From: Aldehydirespirator sp965116195
GTDB lineage: Bacteria > Actinomycetota > Acidimicrobiia > Acidimicrobiales > Aldehydirespiratoraceae
NCBI GenBank assembly: GCA_965116195.1
Contig: OZ220491.1
Location: 1-64,000, forward strand
DNA length: 64,000 bases
Direction: 5' to 3'
Made by a program: the position numbers and the translations under genes. The first letter of the stretch is position 1. Every line of letters begins with the position of its first letter. The notes below the pieces were generated by a model. The model was not told the origin of the DNA, did not search any database, and was given only the letters and a program-made list of their open reading frames with translations. Of the stretch, positions 1 through 9,300 are shown piece after piece.

Positions 1-201
1 TGCATAGGGGGTTTGCGCCGTGCGGCGCTGCAGGACGGTGGCATTGCGGGGCTGGTTCAGGTCATGGTTCACGCCTGGAGGTGGACCGCCGCCATGCCAT
101 GGGCCGACCAAGCGTCACTGGAAGGTCAACTCGTGGCTACCAACGCATTGCAGGACCCTGCAACGGCGCGAGAGTTGGGCTTTCGCCTGGAACTACCCTG
201 A

Positions 202-618
202 CCAACTTGCACACCAGGCAACGCTGTCACGATCAACGGTGTCACGATCAATGAAGACCGTCATAACGCCGATGCGGTCGTGTTCACACCTTTATCGGTG
301 TCCATACCACTCAAGCCAGGCAAACATGATATTGGGTCTTGGCTGGAAGGTTTGCTGCCAGACAATCCGCTCGTGTTGAAGCGATGGCAACTAGACTATG
401 ATGCCGCGTCCACATCTCCGATGGATTTGCTGGCTACACCTATTGGCAGAGACTGCGCAGGTGCCGTGCAGTTCTGTCCTACAGGGGCTATCACTGAAAT
501 ACTGGATCGTCGAGGCGGATTACGTAGACTCACCCAAAGCGAAATCGCTGAAATCGTCACAAGGCCACACCGCCGTCATGTCAACTCTGGCCAGCGACCT
601 GGTAATCCGATTGGATAA
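202..618 (+). pseudogene. HipA-like kinase N-terminal remnant
   Basis: This frame has no start codon before GTG 280 and reads from the TGA at 199-201 to a stop at 616-618. It contains the N-terminal signature of HipA-type toxin kinases: PLSVSIPLKPG, then WLEGLLPDNP, then GRDCAGAVQF. Full HipA proteins are about 400 residues and continue into a kinase fold with ATP-binding and catalytic loops; none of that is present, so the gene is truncated. The same frame is also open from 13 to 201, upstream of the stop, but that part (ending FRLELP) is not recognisable. No HipB-like antitoxin is visible inside the window, although the gene may have continued to the left. Most likely a dead toxin-antitoxin remnant. 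The identification rests on three motif blocks in the expected order. Confidence 0.68.
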
Positions 619-742
619 CAGACCGGGAGCGCTGGCCAAAGTTGCCACAGCAATCAGTGCCAGTGACGCAACTCCAAACCGGTTCGACCGGCACCGGAGC
701 AGCCTCAAAGTTGCCACAGCAATCAGTGCCAGTGACGTAACT
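578..742 (+). pseudogene. ACT-domain protein remnant
   Basis: An ATG at 578, inside the end of the HipA remnant, opens a frame reading MSTLASDLVIRLDNRPGALA and then KVATAISASDA. This looks like the first strand-helix unit of a small ACT-domain protein, where the pattern (L/V)xNRPGxLAxV is typical. After about 32 residues the match is lost and the KVATAISASD block repeats through a 69-bp direct duplication. The remaining ACT strands are missing, so the gene appears to be decayed rather than functional. The frame stays open to 949 but the rest is antisense to the histidine phosphatase. The family is inferred from one motif only. Confidence 0.45.
638..740 (+). repeat. 69-bp direct duplication in ACT remnant
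   Basis: A block of about 32 bases beginning AAAGTTGCCACAGCAATCAG starts at 638 and again at 707, a spacing of 69 bp. The second copy differs by C to T and reaches the end of the opposite-strand phosphatase gene. It belongs to the same class as the many junction duplications in this window. Confidence 0.85.
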
Positions 743-1253
743 AGGGGGATGGTGGGTGCTGATAGGTGGCGGTCATCACCTGCCCTCCTTGGACTGACAG
801 TTCCCAGATTGAGGCTTTTTTGCAAGGACTTGGAACGGGCAGGTCCACACCGCGGCGTGCCAGCAACCACAGCACGCCGGGTATCACGTCTCCGTGGCTG
901 CACAGCACCGAGTCCCCGTCCTCGTTGGCCAGGGCGCAGATCAACTTGAAGGCGTCAGAGGCGTAGCTGCCCTCGCACAGTTCGTCGGCGTTCTGTACTG
1001 CCAACCCAAGCTCGCGCCCCAGCAGCTGGACTGTCTTGATGCAACGCACAGCAGGGCTCGACAGGATCCGTCTCACTGGTCGTGCCGCCAGCGCCTCAGC
1101 GATCAACCCGGCCTGGCTGCAGCCGCGGTCGCTCAGCGGCCTCAGCATGTCATCACCTCGCCAAGCAGACCGACTGCCTGCATGAGCATGGCGAACAAGA
1201 TGGAGCACCTGCGGGCCTGTCGTTGATGTCGGGCTGATGGGCACCTCGGACAC
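741..1253 (-). CDS. Histidine phosphatase (SixA / phosphoglycerate-mutase-like)
   Basis: The 170-residue protein has the branch's phosphohistidine motif as LVRHAHAG near residue 20, an SSPAVRCIKT block and a late CSHGDVI motif supplying the second active-site histidine. This is the SixA-like small histidine phosphatase layout, cytoplasmic and acting on a phospho-protein or a small phosphate ester; the substrate cannot be told. The annotated start is a GTG at 1253, only 17 bases from the divergent mrp start at 1271, which leaves little space for two promoters, so a start a few codons further in is possible. The 3' end lies in the 69-bp duplicated sequence, so the last residues may be recent. 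Confidence 0.8.
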   Translation of the reverse strand: MSEVPISPTSTTGPQVLHLVRHAHAGSRSAWRGDDMLRPLSDRGCSQAGLIAEALAARPVRRILSSPAVRCIKTVQLLGRELGLAVQNADELCEGSYASDAFKLICALANEDGDSVLCSHGDVIPGVLWLLARRGVDLPVPSPCKKASIWELSVQGGQVMTATYQHPPSP

Positions 1254-1270
1254 GGCGTTAGCCTACGGCT

Positions 1271-2410
1271 GTGGCTGTCACGGAAGCAGAGGTGGTTGAA
1301 GCTCTCAGACCCGTGGAGGATCCCGAACTGCACCGCAGCATCGTTGATCTGGGCATGTACCGGGGCGTTCGCATTGAAGGCGGCCATGCCGAGGTGCGCA
1401 TTGCGCTCACCGTGGCCGGTTGTCCGTTGCGAAGTGAGATACAAAGCAGGGTGAGCGACGCTCTTCGTGCCCTTGACGGTGTGGCTGCGGTAACCGTTGA
1501 CTTCACCGTGATGAGCGATGCCGAGCGGGCCGAATTGCGCACCAAGTTGCACGGTACTCCAGCCGCCACCGCCGGATCAGCGCAGGCGCATGGTCACGCT
1601 GAGGGCCGTGCCATTCCCTTCGCCCAGCCGGGCAACACCACCCGAACACTGCTGATCGCCTCGGGCAAGGGCGGGGTTGGCAAGTCCTCGATCACCGCCA
1701 ATTTGGCGATCGCCCTGGCGGCCAGGGGCCACTCCACGGCTGTTGTGGACGCGGATGTCTGGGGCTTCTCAATCCCCAGGATGCTGGGTGTTGACCGGGC
1801 ACCGGTGGTGATTGACGACATGATCGTGCCTCCCGAAGTGCATGGGGTGCGCTGCGTGTCAATGGGCTTCTTCGCTCAGGAAGACCAGCCGGTGATCTGG
1901 CGCGGGCCGATGCTGCACAAGGCCCTTGAGCAGTTCCTCACAGACGTGTATTGGGATGCCCCGGACTTTTTGTTGGTGGACCTGCCGCCTGGTACCGGTG
2001 ACATCTCTTTGTCGCTGGCACAGTTTTTGCCCCGGTCCGAGGCTTATGTGGTGACCACCCCCAACCCTGCCGCTCAGAGGGTGGCGCAGCGCTCGGCATT
2101 CATGTTCGACAAGGTGAATATCTCGGTTCGCGGTGTGATTGAGAACATGTCCTGGTTCACCGGCGATGACGGCAAGCGATACCGGCTCTTTGGATCAGGT
2201 GGTGGAGAAGCGCTGGCTCAGCGACTTGATGTCCCGCTCATCGGCCAGGTACCGATGACGATCCCACTACGTGAGGGCAGCGACCAGGGACGTCCGATCA
2301 TGGCGATTGATCCCGAGGCCGAGGTGAGTCGTGTCTTTGTGGCGATGGCATCGCAGATAGAGGCCCACGCCCCCACCAGACGCACCCATCCCGAGTTGAG
2401 GGTCGTCTGA
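1271..2410 (+). CDS. mrp: Mrp/NBP35-family ATP-binding Fe-S carrier protein
   Basis: 379 residues, starting at a GTG. Residues about 5-90 form a DUF59/MIP18-like domain (EALRPVEDPEL). The Mrp P-loop ATPase follows, with the deviant Walker A ASGKGGVGKSS near residue 130, DADVWGFSIPRMLG as the switch region, and LLVDLPPGTGD as Walker B. The family binds a labile 4Fe-4S cluster and transfers it to apo-proteins. The C-proximal CxxC found in many Mrp proteins is not visible here. The final codons and the stop are the seed of a three-copy tandem repeat downstream. It is common in actinobacterial genomes as a single housekeeping gene. Confidence 0.93.
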   Translation: MAVTEAEVVEALRPVEDPELHRSIVDLGMYRGVRIEGGHAEVRIALTVAGCPLRSEIQSRVSDALRALDGVAAVTVDFTVMSDAERAELRTKLHGTPAATAGSAQAHGHAEGRAIPFAQPGNTTRTLLIASGKGGVGKSSITANLAIALAARGHSTAVVDADVWGFSIPRMLGVDRAPVVIDDMIVPPEVHGVRCVSMGFFAQEDQPVIWRGPMLHKALEQFLTDVYWDAPDFLLVDLPPGTGDISLSLAQFLPRSEAYVVTTPNPAAQRVAQRSAFMFDKVNISVRGVIENMSWFTGDDGKRYRLFGSGGGEALAQRLDVPLIGQVPMTIPLREGSDQGRPIMAIDPEAEVSRVFVAMASQIEAHAPTRRTHPELRVV

Positions 2411-2560
2411 AATGCGCGGCGGCGAGCACACAAACTCGATATCGCATCGGGTTGACTTCAGTTGAAGGTCGTCTGAATGCGCAACGGCCAGCACACAAAC
2501 TCGATATCGCATCGGGTTGACTTCATTTGAAGGTCGTCTGAATGCGCGACGGCCAACACC
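2401..2560 (+). repeat. Three-copy ~65-bp tandem repeat of the mrp 3' end
   Basis: The last codons and stop of mrp (GGTCGTCTGA) recur at 2401, 2467 and 2532, each followed by an imperfect copy of a segment containing CACACAAACTCGATATCGCA. Spacing is 66 and 65 bp. Copy 1 carries the true stop codon; copies 2 and 3 are intergenic. Confidence 0.92.
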
Positions 2561-2587
2561 GACTCTGACAAGTTCAGGAGGAGAATT

Positions 2588-2815
2588 GTGGAGCTACGTA
2601 TCGGTATTACCGACAACCCCCAGCCGCTCAACCTGGCCCTGGCTGACGATGCCGACCGCGACGCTGTCAAGGCTGGAGTCCAGGCTGCGCTGGCAGGTGA
2701 GACTGATGTGTTGTGGCTGACCGACAGCAAGGGTCGTGAGGTGGCAGTGGCCGCGTCGCGTCTGACCTATGTGGAGATCAGCCCGGCCGACTCCAATCCG
2801 ATCGGGTTCGGTTGA
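2588..2815 (+). CDS. DUF3107 family protein
   Basis: A 75-residue protein starting at GTG 2588, behind a strong ribosome binding site AGGAGGAG (2576-2583). It begins MELRIGITDNPQPL, contains two charged helices around DADRDAVKAGVQAAL and VLWLTDSKGREVAV, and ends RLTYVEISPAD. This matches the short actinobacterial DUF3107 family, usually about 75 residues and of unknown function. The stop codon and the preceding TCGGGTTCGG are copied twice downstream with 65-bp spacing. Confidence 0.85.
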   Translation: MELRIGITDNPQPLNLALADDADRDAVKAGVQAALAGETDVLWLTDSKGREVAVAASRLTYVEISPADSNPIGFG

Positions 2816-2950
2816 TGGTGTTCCGGCTGGGAGTTGGTCAGCGTTGTTCGGTTGACGTTGGTCCGGTCGGGTTCGGTTGATGGTGTTCCGGCTGGGAGTT
2901 GGTCAGCGTTGTTCGGTTGGCGTTGGTCCGGTCGGGTTCGGCTGAGGGAG
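2803..2950 (+). repeat. 65-bp tandem repeat of the DUF3107 3' end
   Basis: CGGGTTCGGTTGATGGTG, containing the DUF3107 stop codon, starts at 2803 and 2868, and its truncated copy starts at 2933, exactly 65 bp apart each time. The intervening sequence (TTCCGGCTGGGAGTTGGTCA) is also copied. The third copy runs into the leader of the histidine kinase gene, whose ATG is at 2961. Confidence 0.93.
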
Positions 2951-2960
2951 AGCCACGAAC

Positions 2961-4730
2961 ATGCTCGGGCTCGCCGAACTGGCCAGGGCCGGAACAACTC
3001 TTGATGAGCGATCCATAGACCATCTTCAGCGATTGGTGGCGGCTTGGGCCCTGCCAGCGGATCTGTCCCTGGCTGACCTGGTGCTGTATGCCCCCGTCGC
3101 CACCGACAGCAGTGCGTACCAGCCCAGCGATGATGCCTTCCTGGTGTTGGCACATGTCCGCTCCACCACGGCACCTACCGTGCATCTTGACGATCCGGTG
3201 GGCACCCGCGTCTCGGGTTCGTCCTGCCGGTGGCTGCGCAATGCCATTGCCAACGGCATTGCAGGCGAAACCCAGATCGCCGAGCGTGTCCCTGCGGCAG
3301 GCCGGTGTCGGCCCCCCAACCCTTCACAAGTTGTAGGCGACACCCAGATCGCCGAGCGTGGCCCGGCGGCAGGCCAGCACCAGTCCCCCAACCTCTCACA
3401 AGGTGCGGGCGCAACCCGGATCGCCGAGCGTGGCCCGGCGGCAGGCCAGCACCAGTCCCCCAACCTCTCAAGAGTTGTGGACGAAACCGAGACCCAGATC
3501 GTCAGGCGTGGCCCCGGGCCTGTTAACGGTGACGACAACGTGGTACAGGAGGAGGTCGGCCTACCACTTCATGACCAGACTCGGGTGGTCAGCTTCGTGC
3601 CGGTGCGTTGCGCGGGCCACTCAGTGGCGGTGCTCGCCCGTGAGGCTCCGGTCTCGCGGCTTCGTCTGGAGAACCCGTTGGAGAGCGTCTATCGGGGTGT
3701 CTATCAACGGTTCGCCCGGATGATCTCAGACGGAACCTTCCCGTATGACCGCATGGAGCGGATCGGCGAGTTCCGCGAGCCTCGGGTGAGCGACGGCGTG
3801 TTGCTCCATGACCGCGAAGGGCGTGTCACCTATGCCTCCCCCAATGCTGTGAGCGCTCTGCACCGACTCGGGGTGGTCCGATCTGTGATCGGCAGTCGGC
3901 TGCGTGAATTCGGTTTGGATGACACGGTGATCCGGCGCTCGTTCTGGAGGCGACGCTCAACCGTGGCGGAGTTTGACATCGAACCACAAACGACAGTTGT
4001 GTTGCGGTCGTATCCGCTGCTGGAGGACACCCGGGTGACAGGCGCGGTGGCGCTGCTGCATGACATCTCGGAACTGAAGCACCGTGACCGGCTGTTGGTA
4101 TCCAAGGACGCGACGATCCGTGAGATCCATCACCGGGTCAAGAACAATCTCCAGACGGTCAGTTCTCTGCTGGAACTGCAGGCTCGACGGCTGCGCAGCA
4201 CCGAGGCAAAAGCGGCGTTGGAGAGTTCCGTGCGGCGCATCTCGTCCATCGCCATGGTGCATGAGCACCTGTCTTTGGACACGACATCAGAGGTGGACTT
4301 TGACGGCCTTGTCGCGCCGTTGTTGGGGTTGGTGCAGGAGGGGCTCACTGCCGCTGATCGGCCTCTGGTCATTCGTGTTGAGGGCATGGCGGGCAGTATT
4401 GATGGTGAGGTGGCCATGCCTCTGGCGGTGGTCCTGGTGGAGTTGACGCAAAACGCACTCCAGCATGGGCCAGCGGGTCAGCAGATAACCGTGAGGTTTG
4501 CACGCACGGCTGAAATGCTCACGGTGTCCGTCACTGACCAGGGCCCGGGCGTGTCAGAGGGTTTTTCGCTTGATCGCGATGCCGGATTGGGTCTCACCAT
4601 CGTGCGCACGTTCGTGGTGCATCATCTGGGCGGTGCTATCAGTATCCGAGCCGCTTCTGCTGACAGTCCGCGAGGTGCTGTCGTGGACATTGCCGTGCCT
4701 CGCCGAGCCGCGACCGCGACCATCGGCTGA
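2961..4730 (+). CDS. pdtaS: PdtaS-like sensor histidine kinase with internal repeats
   Basis: 589 residues. The N-terminus is a GAF-like sensory domain (from LAELARAGTTL). A PAS-like domain follows at about 270-370 (LLHDREGRVTYASPNAVSAL). The HisKA_2 dimerisation and phosphoacceptor box is EIHHRVKNNLQTVSSLLELQ with H390/H391, and the HATPase domain shows ELTQNALQHG and DQGPGVSEGF. This is the layout of mycobacterial PdtaS, which signals to the RNA-binding ANTAR regulator PdtaR; no pdtaR is adjacent here. The GAF domain is interrupted at about residues 100-195 by three to four copies of a 24-residue unit (TQIAERGPAAG...), encoded by 72-bp in-frame tandem repeats. This makes the protein longer than the usual ~500 residues. 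Cytoplasmic; no membrane segments seen. Confidence 0.88.
   Translation: MLGLAELARAGTTLDERSIDHLQRLVAAWALPADLSLADLVLYAPVATDSSAYQPSDDAFLVLAHVRSTTAPTVHLDDPVGTRVSGSSCRWLRNAIANGIAGETQIAERVPAAGRCRPPNPSQVVGDTQIAERGPAAGQHQSPNLSQGAGATRIAERGPAAGQHQSPNLSRVVDETETQIVRRGPGPVNGDDNVVQEEVGLPLHDQTRVVSFVPVRCAGHSVAVLAREAPVSRLRLENPLESVYRGVYQRFARMISDGTFPYDRMERIGEFREPRVSDGVLLHDREGRVTYASPNAVSALHRLGVVRSVIGSRLREFGLDDTVIRRSFWRRRSTVAEFDIEPQTTVVLRSYPLLEDTRVTGAVALLHDISELKHRDRLLVSKDATIREIHHRVKNNLQTVSSLLELQARRLRSTEAKAALESSVRRISSIAMVHEHLSLDTTSEVDFDGLVAPLLGLVQEGLTAADRPLVIRVEGMAGSIDGEVAMPLAVVLVELTQNALQHGPAGQQITVRFARTAEMLTVSVTDQGPGVSEGFSLDRDAGLGLTIVRTFVVHHLGGAISIRAASADSPRGAVVDIAVPRRAATATIG
3268..3515 (+). repeat. 72-bp in-frame tandem repeat inside the histidine kinase
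   Basis: CCCAGATCGCCGAGCGTG-type units begin at 3271, 3343 and 3415 (72 bp, 24 codons apart), with a degenerate fourth at 3493. They encode ETQIAERVPAAGR-like blocks inserted in the GAF region. Because the unit is a multiple of three, the reading frame is kept. Confidence 0.93.
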
Positions 4731-4990
4731 TGCGTGTGCGTGTGTTCGACACGAGGAGTTGTGCTCGGTTTTGTGGAGTCGCTACCCCAGCCATCGCGAC
4801 CACAACCATCGGGCTGATGGGTGTGTGACAGATGTGCTGCCCGACAGTCTTCACGGTTGGGCGGTCGCGACCAACAGCCATCGGCTGATGGGTGTGCGTG
4901 TTCGACGCGAGGGTCTCGGTTTTGTGGAGTCGCTACCCCAGCCATCGCGACCACAGCCATCGGGCTGATGGGTGTGTGCGTGTTCGGCCA
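4712..4990 (+). repeat. Four-copy repeat of the histidine kinase 3' end
   Basis: The region between the kinase stop and the next gene is about 357 bases without a gene. It is built from copies of the kinase's last codons. CCATCGG(G)CTGATG occurs at about 4721, 4808, 4879 and 4959, and longer blocks such as TTTTGTGGAGTCGCTACCCC occur twice. The remaining 4991-5087 holds the leader of the next gene; no promoter was recognised. Confidence 0.88.
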
Positions 4991-5087
4991 GTGTCTGGGT
5001 GGGTTGTCGTGAACCTGACACCGACCGGTTTCTCCCGGTCGGCGCTCATGTGTGACACTCCCCATATGCACAAGAGGTACTTCTGAG

Positions 5088-5771
5088 ATGGCGGTGGTGA
5101 TAGCGCATCGCGGGGCCAGCATGGCAGCGCGCGAGAACACGCTGGAGGCGTTCAGGCTGGCGCGGGAGATGGGCGCTGACTGGGTGGAACTTGACGTGCG
5201 CCGCACACTGGACGGGGTCGCCGTCGTCCATCACGACGCTCATCTTGACGACGGGCGTCGCATCGGCAGGATGTCAGCGGACGAGTTGCCCGGATACGTG
5301 CCCAGCCTTGCCGAGGCTCTCGAAGCCTGCGATCCGATGGGCGTGCATCTGGAGATCAAGAACCTCCCTGATGACCCCGACTACGACAAAGACCATCTGG
5401 TGGCCAGCGCCGTTGCGGGTTTGATCGCCGCCTACCTGGGTGCTGAGCGTGCGGTGGTGTCGTCATTCAACGTTGACGCGGTCAACGCAGTGCGAGCCGT
5501 TGATCCGTCGCTGCAAACCGCTCTGGTGTGTGGGATCGTGCAGCCCGCCCAGGCGGTCGCCCGCGCCACAGCACATGCCATGACCGCGGTGCATCCCTTC
5601 GACTCCATGTGTGACGCGGCTTTTGTGCGCCGGGCTCATGACGCCGGCCTGTTGGTCAATGTCTGGACAGTCAATGATGCGGCTCGTATGGGTGATTTGC
5701 TGGCAATGGGCGTGGACGGCCTGATCACCGATCGGCCAGATTTGGCCCGAACGGTCATTGACAGCACTTGA
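5088..5771 (+). CDS. Glycerophosphodiester phosphodiesterase
   Basis: 227 residues from ATG 5088; an in-frame start at 5052 is less likely because family members begin just before the first strand. Motifs of the GDPD TIM barrel are clear: IAHRGAS with the catalytic HRG, ENTLEAF, the metal-binding ELDVRRT, VVHHDAHL with the second catalytic histidine, HLEIKN, and a final WTVND near the C-terminus. It hydrolyses glycerophosphodiesters to glycerol-3-phosphate and an alcohol. There is no signal peptide, so it is cytoplasmic and probably part of lipid turnover. Its last codons (AACGGTCATTGACAGCAC) are duplicated downstream and again beyond the surface-protein gene. Confidence 0.92.
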   Translation: MAVVIAHRGASMAARENTLEAFRLAREMGADWVELDVRRTLDGVAVVHHDAHLDDGRRIGRMSADELPGYVPSLAEALEACDPMGVHLEIKNLPDDPDYDKDHLVASAVAGLIAAYLGAERAVVSSFNVDAVNAVRAVDPSLQTALVCGIVQPAQAVARATAHAMTAVHPFDSMCDAAFVRRAHDAGLLVNVWTVNDAARMGDLLAMGVDGLITDRPDLARTVIDST

Positions 5772-5895
5772 TTTTGCTGGCGTGAACGGTCATTGACAGC
5801 ACCTGAAGTTGTGCGCCGCGCCTTCGACGGCAACGCTGGCGAGAGGCCCACCTCACTGAACGGTCATTGACGGTACCCGTGGTTGTGGGACGCAC
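5751..5895 (+). repeat. Repeats of the GDPD gene 3' end (left flank of surface locus)
   Basis: ACGGTCATTGAC from the gene end occurs at 5751, 5786 and 5860. The segment from 5785 to about 5895 aligns over roughly 110 bases with 10879-10995 on the far side of the surface-protein gene. It also shares GTGGTTGTGG and GCGCCTTCGAC blocks with that copy. Confidence 0.85.
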
Positions 5896-6396
5896 GAAGG
5901 TAAAAGGCTCGAACTCCACTGGTGATTGCTGCGGGTCGGTGGTGCTTTCCCTGTTGCGCTGGTTGCGTTGACAGGGGGTGGTGATGTCAGTTGTGTGTGA
6001 GCGATGTCAGCAGTGGGAGCGGTGTGCGGGTCGGGTGTTGGTGGAGTTGGGCTGGTTGCGTAGGTCTTGACTAGGCGGCGGGGCGAGCACTTCCGGGGTT
6101 GGCGGTGGAGGCCTTCGGGCGGTGGTGGTAGGTGGTGTGCGTGGGTGGTTGGGGGTGCTGGTGCGTGGCGTGAGTTCGTCTTGCCAGGAATTTTTTCGGA
6201 TGCCGGGTTGCCGGGGGGGGGGGGGGAGGGAGGCATTGGTGTATCTTGTCGGGGTGCTCGTTCTGGCTGGCGTGGTGTCGTGCGGTTTGTGGCCGTGTGG
6301 TGTTGTGTCGGTTGGGGTGTGGTATGGTCCGTGTTTGGCGGTGCCCACCGTGGGTGCTGTCGGCAGTGTCAAGTTGACAAGGAAAGGATGGGGCTG
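5896..6396 (+). promoter_or_regulatory. GT-rich leader of the surface-protein gene
   Basis: About 500 bases without a convincing gene. The plus strand is strikingly rich in G and T and poor in A and C. It contains the first 14-G tract (6213-6226). An AAGGAAAGG ribosome binding site at 6379-6387 precedes ATG 6397. The frame of the surface gene is open back to 6067, but the upstream part has no signal or domain. No sigma-factor box could be assigned with confidence. Confidence 0.45.
6213..6226 (+). repeat. Homopolymer tract of 14 G (upstream)
   Basis: Fourteen consecutive G residues, counted directly, about 170 bases before the surface gene's start codon. Homopolymers of this length are prone to slipped-strand mispairing and to sequencing-length errors. 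Confidence 0.95.
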
Positions 6397-9300
6397 ATGT
6401 CTCAGTTGTTTAGTGGTTCCCGCTGGGGGGGGGGGGGGCTTAGTGTTCTAGGTTCCCGCTCTGGTGGCCGTCGGGGTTCTGGGCGGTGTGGTTGGTGGTC
6501 GGGGTTGGCCGTGTTGTTTGTGGTGGGGTTGGTGGGTTCGGTTGTGGTGGTGAGCCCTGCCGGGTCTGCTGTGGTGACTGTTGGTGCTGGGAACACTGCG
6601 GTGGCTGACAAGTTGCCGGTGTTTTCGGCGTGTGTCGGTGAGGCGTTGGACGACTCGGGGTTTGGGGATATTGAGGGGTTGGGTGCTGAGGAGGCGATCA
6701 ATTGTTTGGCGTATTACGGGGTGACGGTTGGCAAGACGGCGGAGCGGTTTGATCCATCTGGGTTTGTGACGCGTTCGCAGTTGGCGTTGATGTTGCATCG
6801 CGCGGCGAAGATCGCCGGGTTGGATTTGACCGGTGACGGTGCCGGCGGGTTCTCGGATGTTGAGGGTTTGGACGAGGAGCGTCGTGACGCGATTGGCGTG
6901 TTGACGGCCAACATGATCCTGGCGGGGACTGCTGATGACATGTTCTCGCCGGATATGCCGGCGACGCGTTTGGAGGTGGTGTCTGCGTTGGTGGCGTTTT
7001 TGCGGTTGGCGAGCCCGGACCTGTTCAACACCGACGGCAGCTTGAAGGGTGTGGCTGCTACCAAGGTGGATCATTTCGCTGACGCGCGGTCAATGCTGTC
7101 GCGTGGTGATGATGATTTGGTGAGTATTGCGTATGAGTTGGGGTTGACGACGGGCAGTGCTGGTGATCAGGCAGCGTTTGATCCGTCAGGGTTGGTGCCG
7201 CGCAAGAATGTGGCGTCGTTCGTGACGCGGTTGTTGGCGCATACGAATGTGCGGCCGGTTGGGTTGACGGCGCAGGCTGATGGCCGCACGGTGGTGGTGT
7301 CGGTGCGTGACAGTGATTTCATGCCGGTACGCGCGGAGATCATTGACGGTTTTTATGTGGCGACTGATGATGAGGGCAAGGCGTTTGACAATCTCGGTGA
7401 ATGCGCCGCACTCGTGAAAGCTGTGGAGAGTGGTACCACGAAGTGTCAGGTGGATGTGGTTGACCCGGCTACCGACGCGGACGGCAACACACGGTTGAGC
7501 GTGACGGACGCGTCTGGTTCGGATGTGACGGTGTGGGTGTGGTCTGGTCGGGTTGGTGACAAGTTCGATGAGGACACCGAGGTGTTCAAACTGCGGTTGG
7601 CGAGCCTGCCCGTGGCCGCGTCGTCGTTGATGGTGTCACCAGCGCAGGCCAAGACGTTTCATGTGCGGTTCGGTTCGAGTTTGGAGTTCACGGGGCAGTT
7701 GCAGTCCACCAACACAGAGGGTGTGACCAGCAACGCCACAGTCGGCACCGACGGGTCAAAGCCCGCGAAGTACAGTTTGCAGAAAAAGACCTACACCGGT
7801 CAACACTCCACGGTCGCCGCAGCGACGGCGGCGGCGTTGGTGAGCGTGACCGAAGCCGCCACGGTTACCTCTGACAGCAATGGCAGGGTGTCGTTCACTG
7901 TGACGGCGTCTGATCCGAACCCGACCAGTGTTGGTCAGTATCGGACGGTGGTGTGGACGTTGACCCCGTCTGAGAACGCGCCTGCTGGTGCCAAAGAGCA
8001 GTTTGTGGTGTTCTCTGACGCCGCGTCTGTGGTGTCACACGTCACCCCCACACCCGTGCACCCGTATGTGGTGGTCAACGCTGCGGGCACGTCCGGGTCG
8101 AACAGTATTCAGGTGGCGGTGCGTGATCAGTACGGGGTCGGTATGCGCAACCAACCAGTCCTGCTCACATCCAGTTTGAACACTGACACTATGACAGTGT
8201 CAGTGCTGCCCAAATCGGAGCGTCGCACGGGTTCTGATGGCATGGTGCGTATCGGTTACACCCAAAAAGTTGACACAGCATCAAAGGAGACGATTACTGC
8301 TACCTGGAACGGTGACGCTGCGGGCGCGGCTGACACTGGTTGTCACAGCGCGAATTCTGATGGTAAGGACAGGTGTGGTGAGACGAGTGTGTTGTGGGCG
8401 ATTCGTACCAGCAAAGAAGCACAACCCGCCGGTGACAAACTGCTCGTGTTGGCTGGTAACACGGCTACGGGTGAGATCATCGTGGACTCCGACAACGGTG
8501 ATCCGGTTGTGCCGCATCAGGTGCGTTACGATGACAACGACATATTCCTGCTCAACGGCAACTTCGTCACCAAAACAGCTTTCGAGGCAGCTTTGGCCAA
8601 GGCTCTCATGGAGATGCCCATAGTCGCCAGGTTGCATTGGGAGTCTTATGACCACGACAACAGCGCTGACATAGCCCGTTTTGAGTTGACCACCACCGAC
8701 ACGACGACTACGACTACTACTACTACCACCACCACGATGTCTTCGGATGGCACCACGACCACGACTACTACTACTACTATGGCGACTACGACTACGACTG
8801 CGGCTCAAGTTGCGGCGGAGTCGTTGACGATCACGGCTGATGACGAAGAGGTCGCGAAAACGATGATGACTGATACTGCTGGTACGTCGTATTATGCGAT
8901 GAAGTTTGGTGACTGGTCACGGTTTACGATCCAGTTGCAGTACACGGATGAGAATGATGGTGACAAGGTGAAGAACACTTCGGTCGGGGCTGATGGTACC
9001 AATCCTGTCACGTTGCGTACTTACACGTCTAAGGTGGATGGTACGGTTACGACGGCTACGGATAACAGTGATGCTCAGGTTTCGAGTTCTAGTGTGACTC
9101 CTGCTTGTGCGTCTGCTTGTGCACAGACCGTGGTCACGGATGCTGATCCTGATCATTTGGTAACGGACAGTGCTGGTCGCGCTTCGTTTGTTGTTGCTGC
9201 TCCCGCGGATCCTGATACCAGCACGGCTAACACTGTTCAGACGCGTGTGATCCGTGTGGTTGAAGAGGTCAACGGTCCGGCTGCATCGGGCAACACGAAC

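Noticed and set aside
3026..3538. Long minus-strand frame opposite the histidine kinase repeats
   Set aside because: It mirrors the in-frame repeats of the kinase gene and has no family features.
6067..6396. Upstream extension of the surface-protein frame to 6067
   Set aside because: The extra 110 codons have no start signal, lie before the good AAGGAAAGG site and would put sequence in front of the signal peptide.
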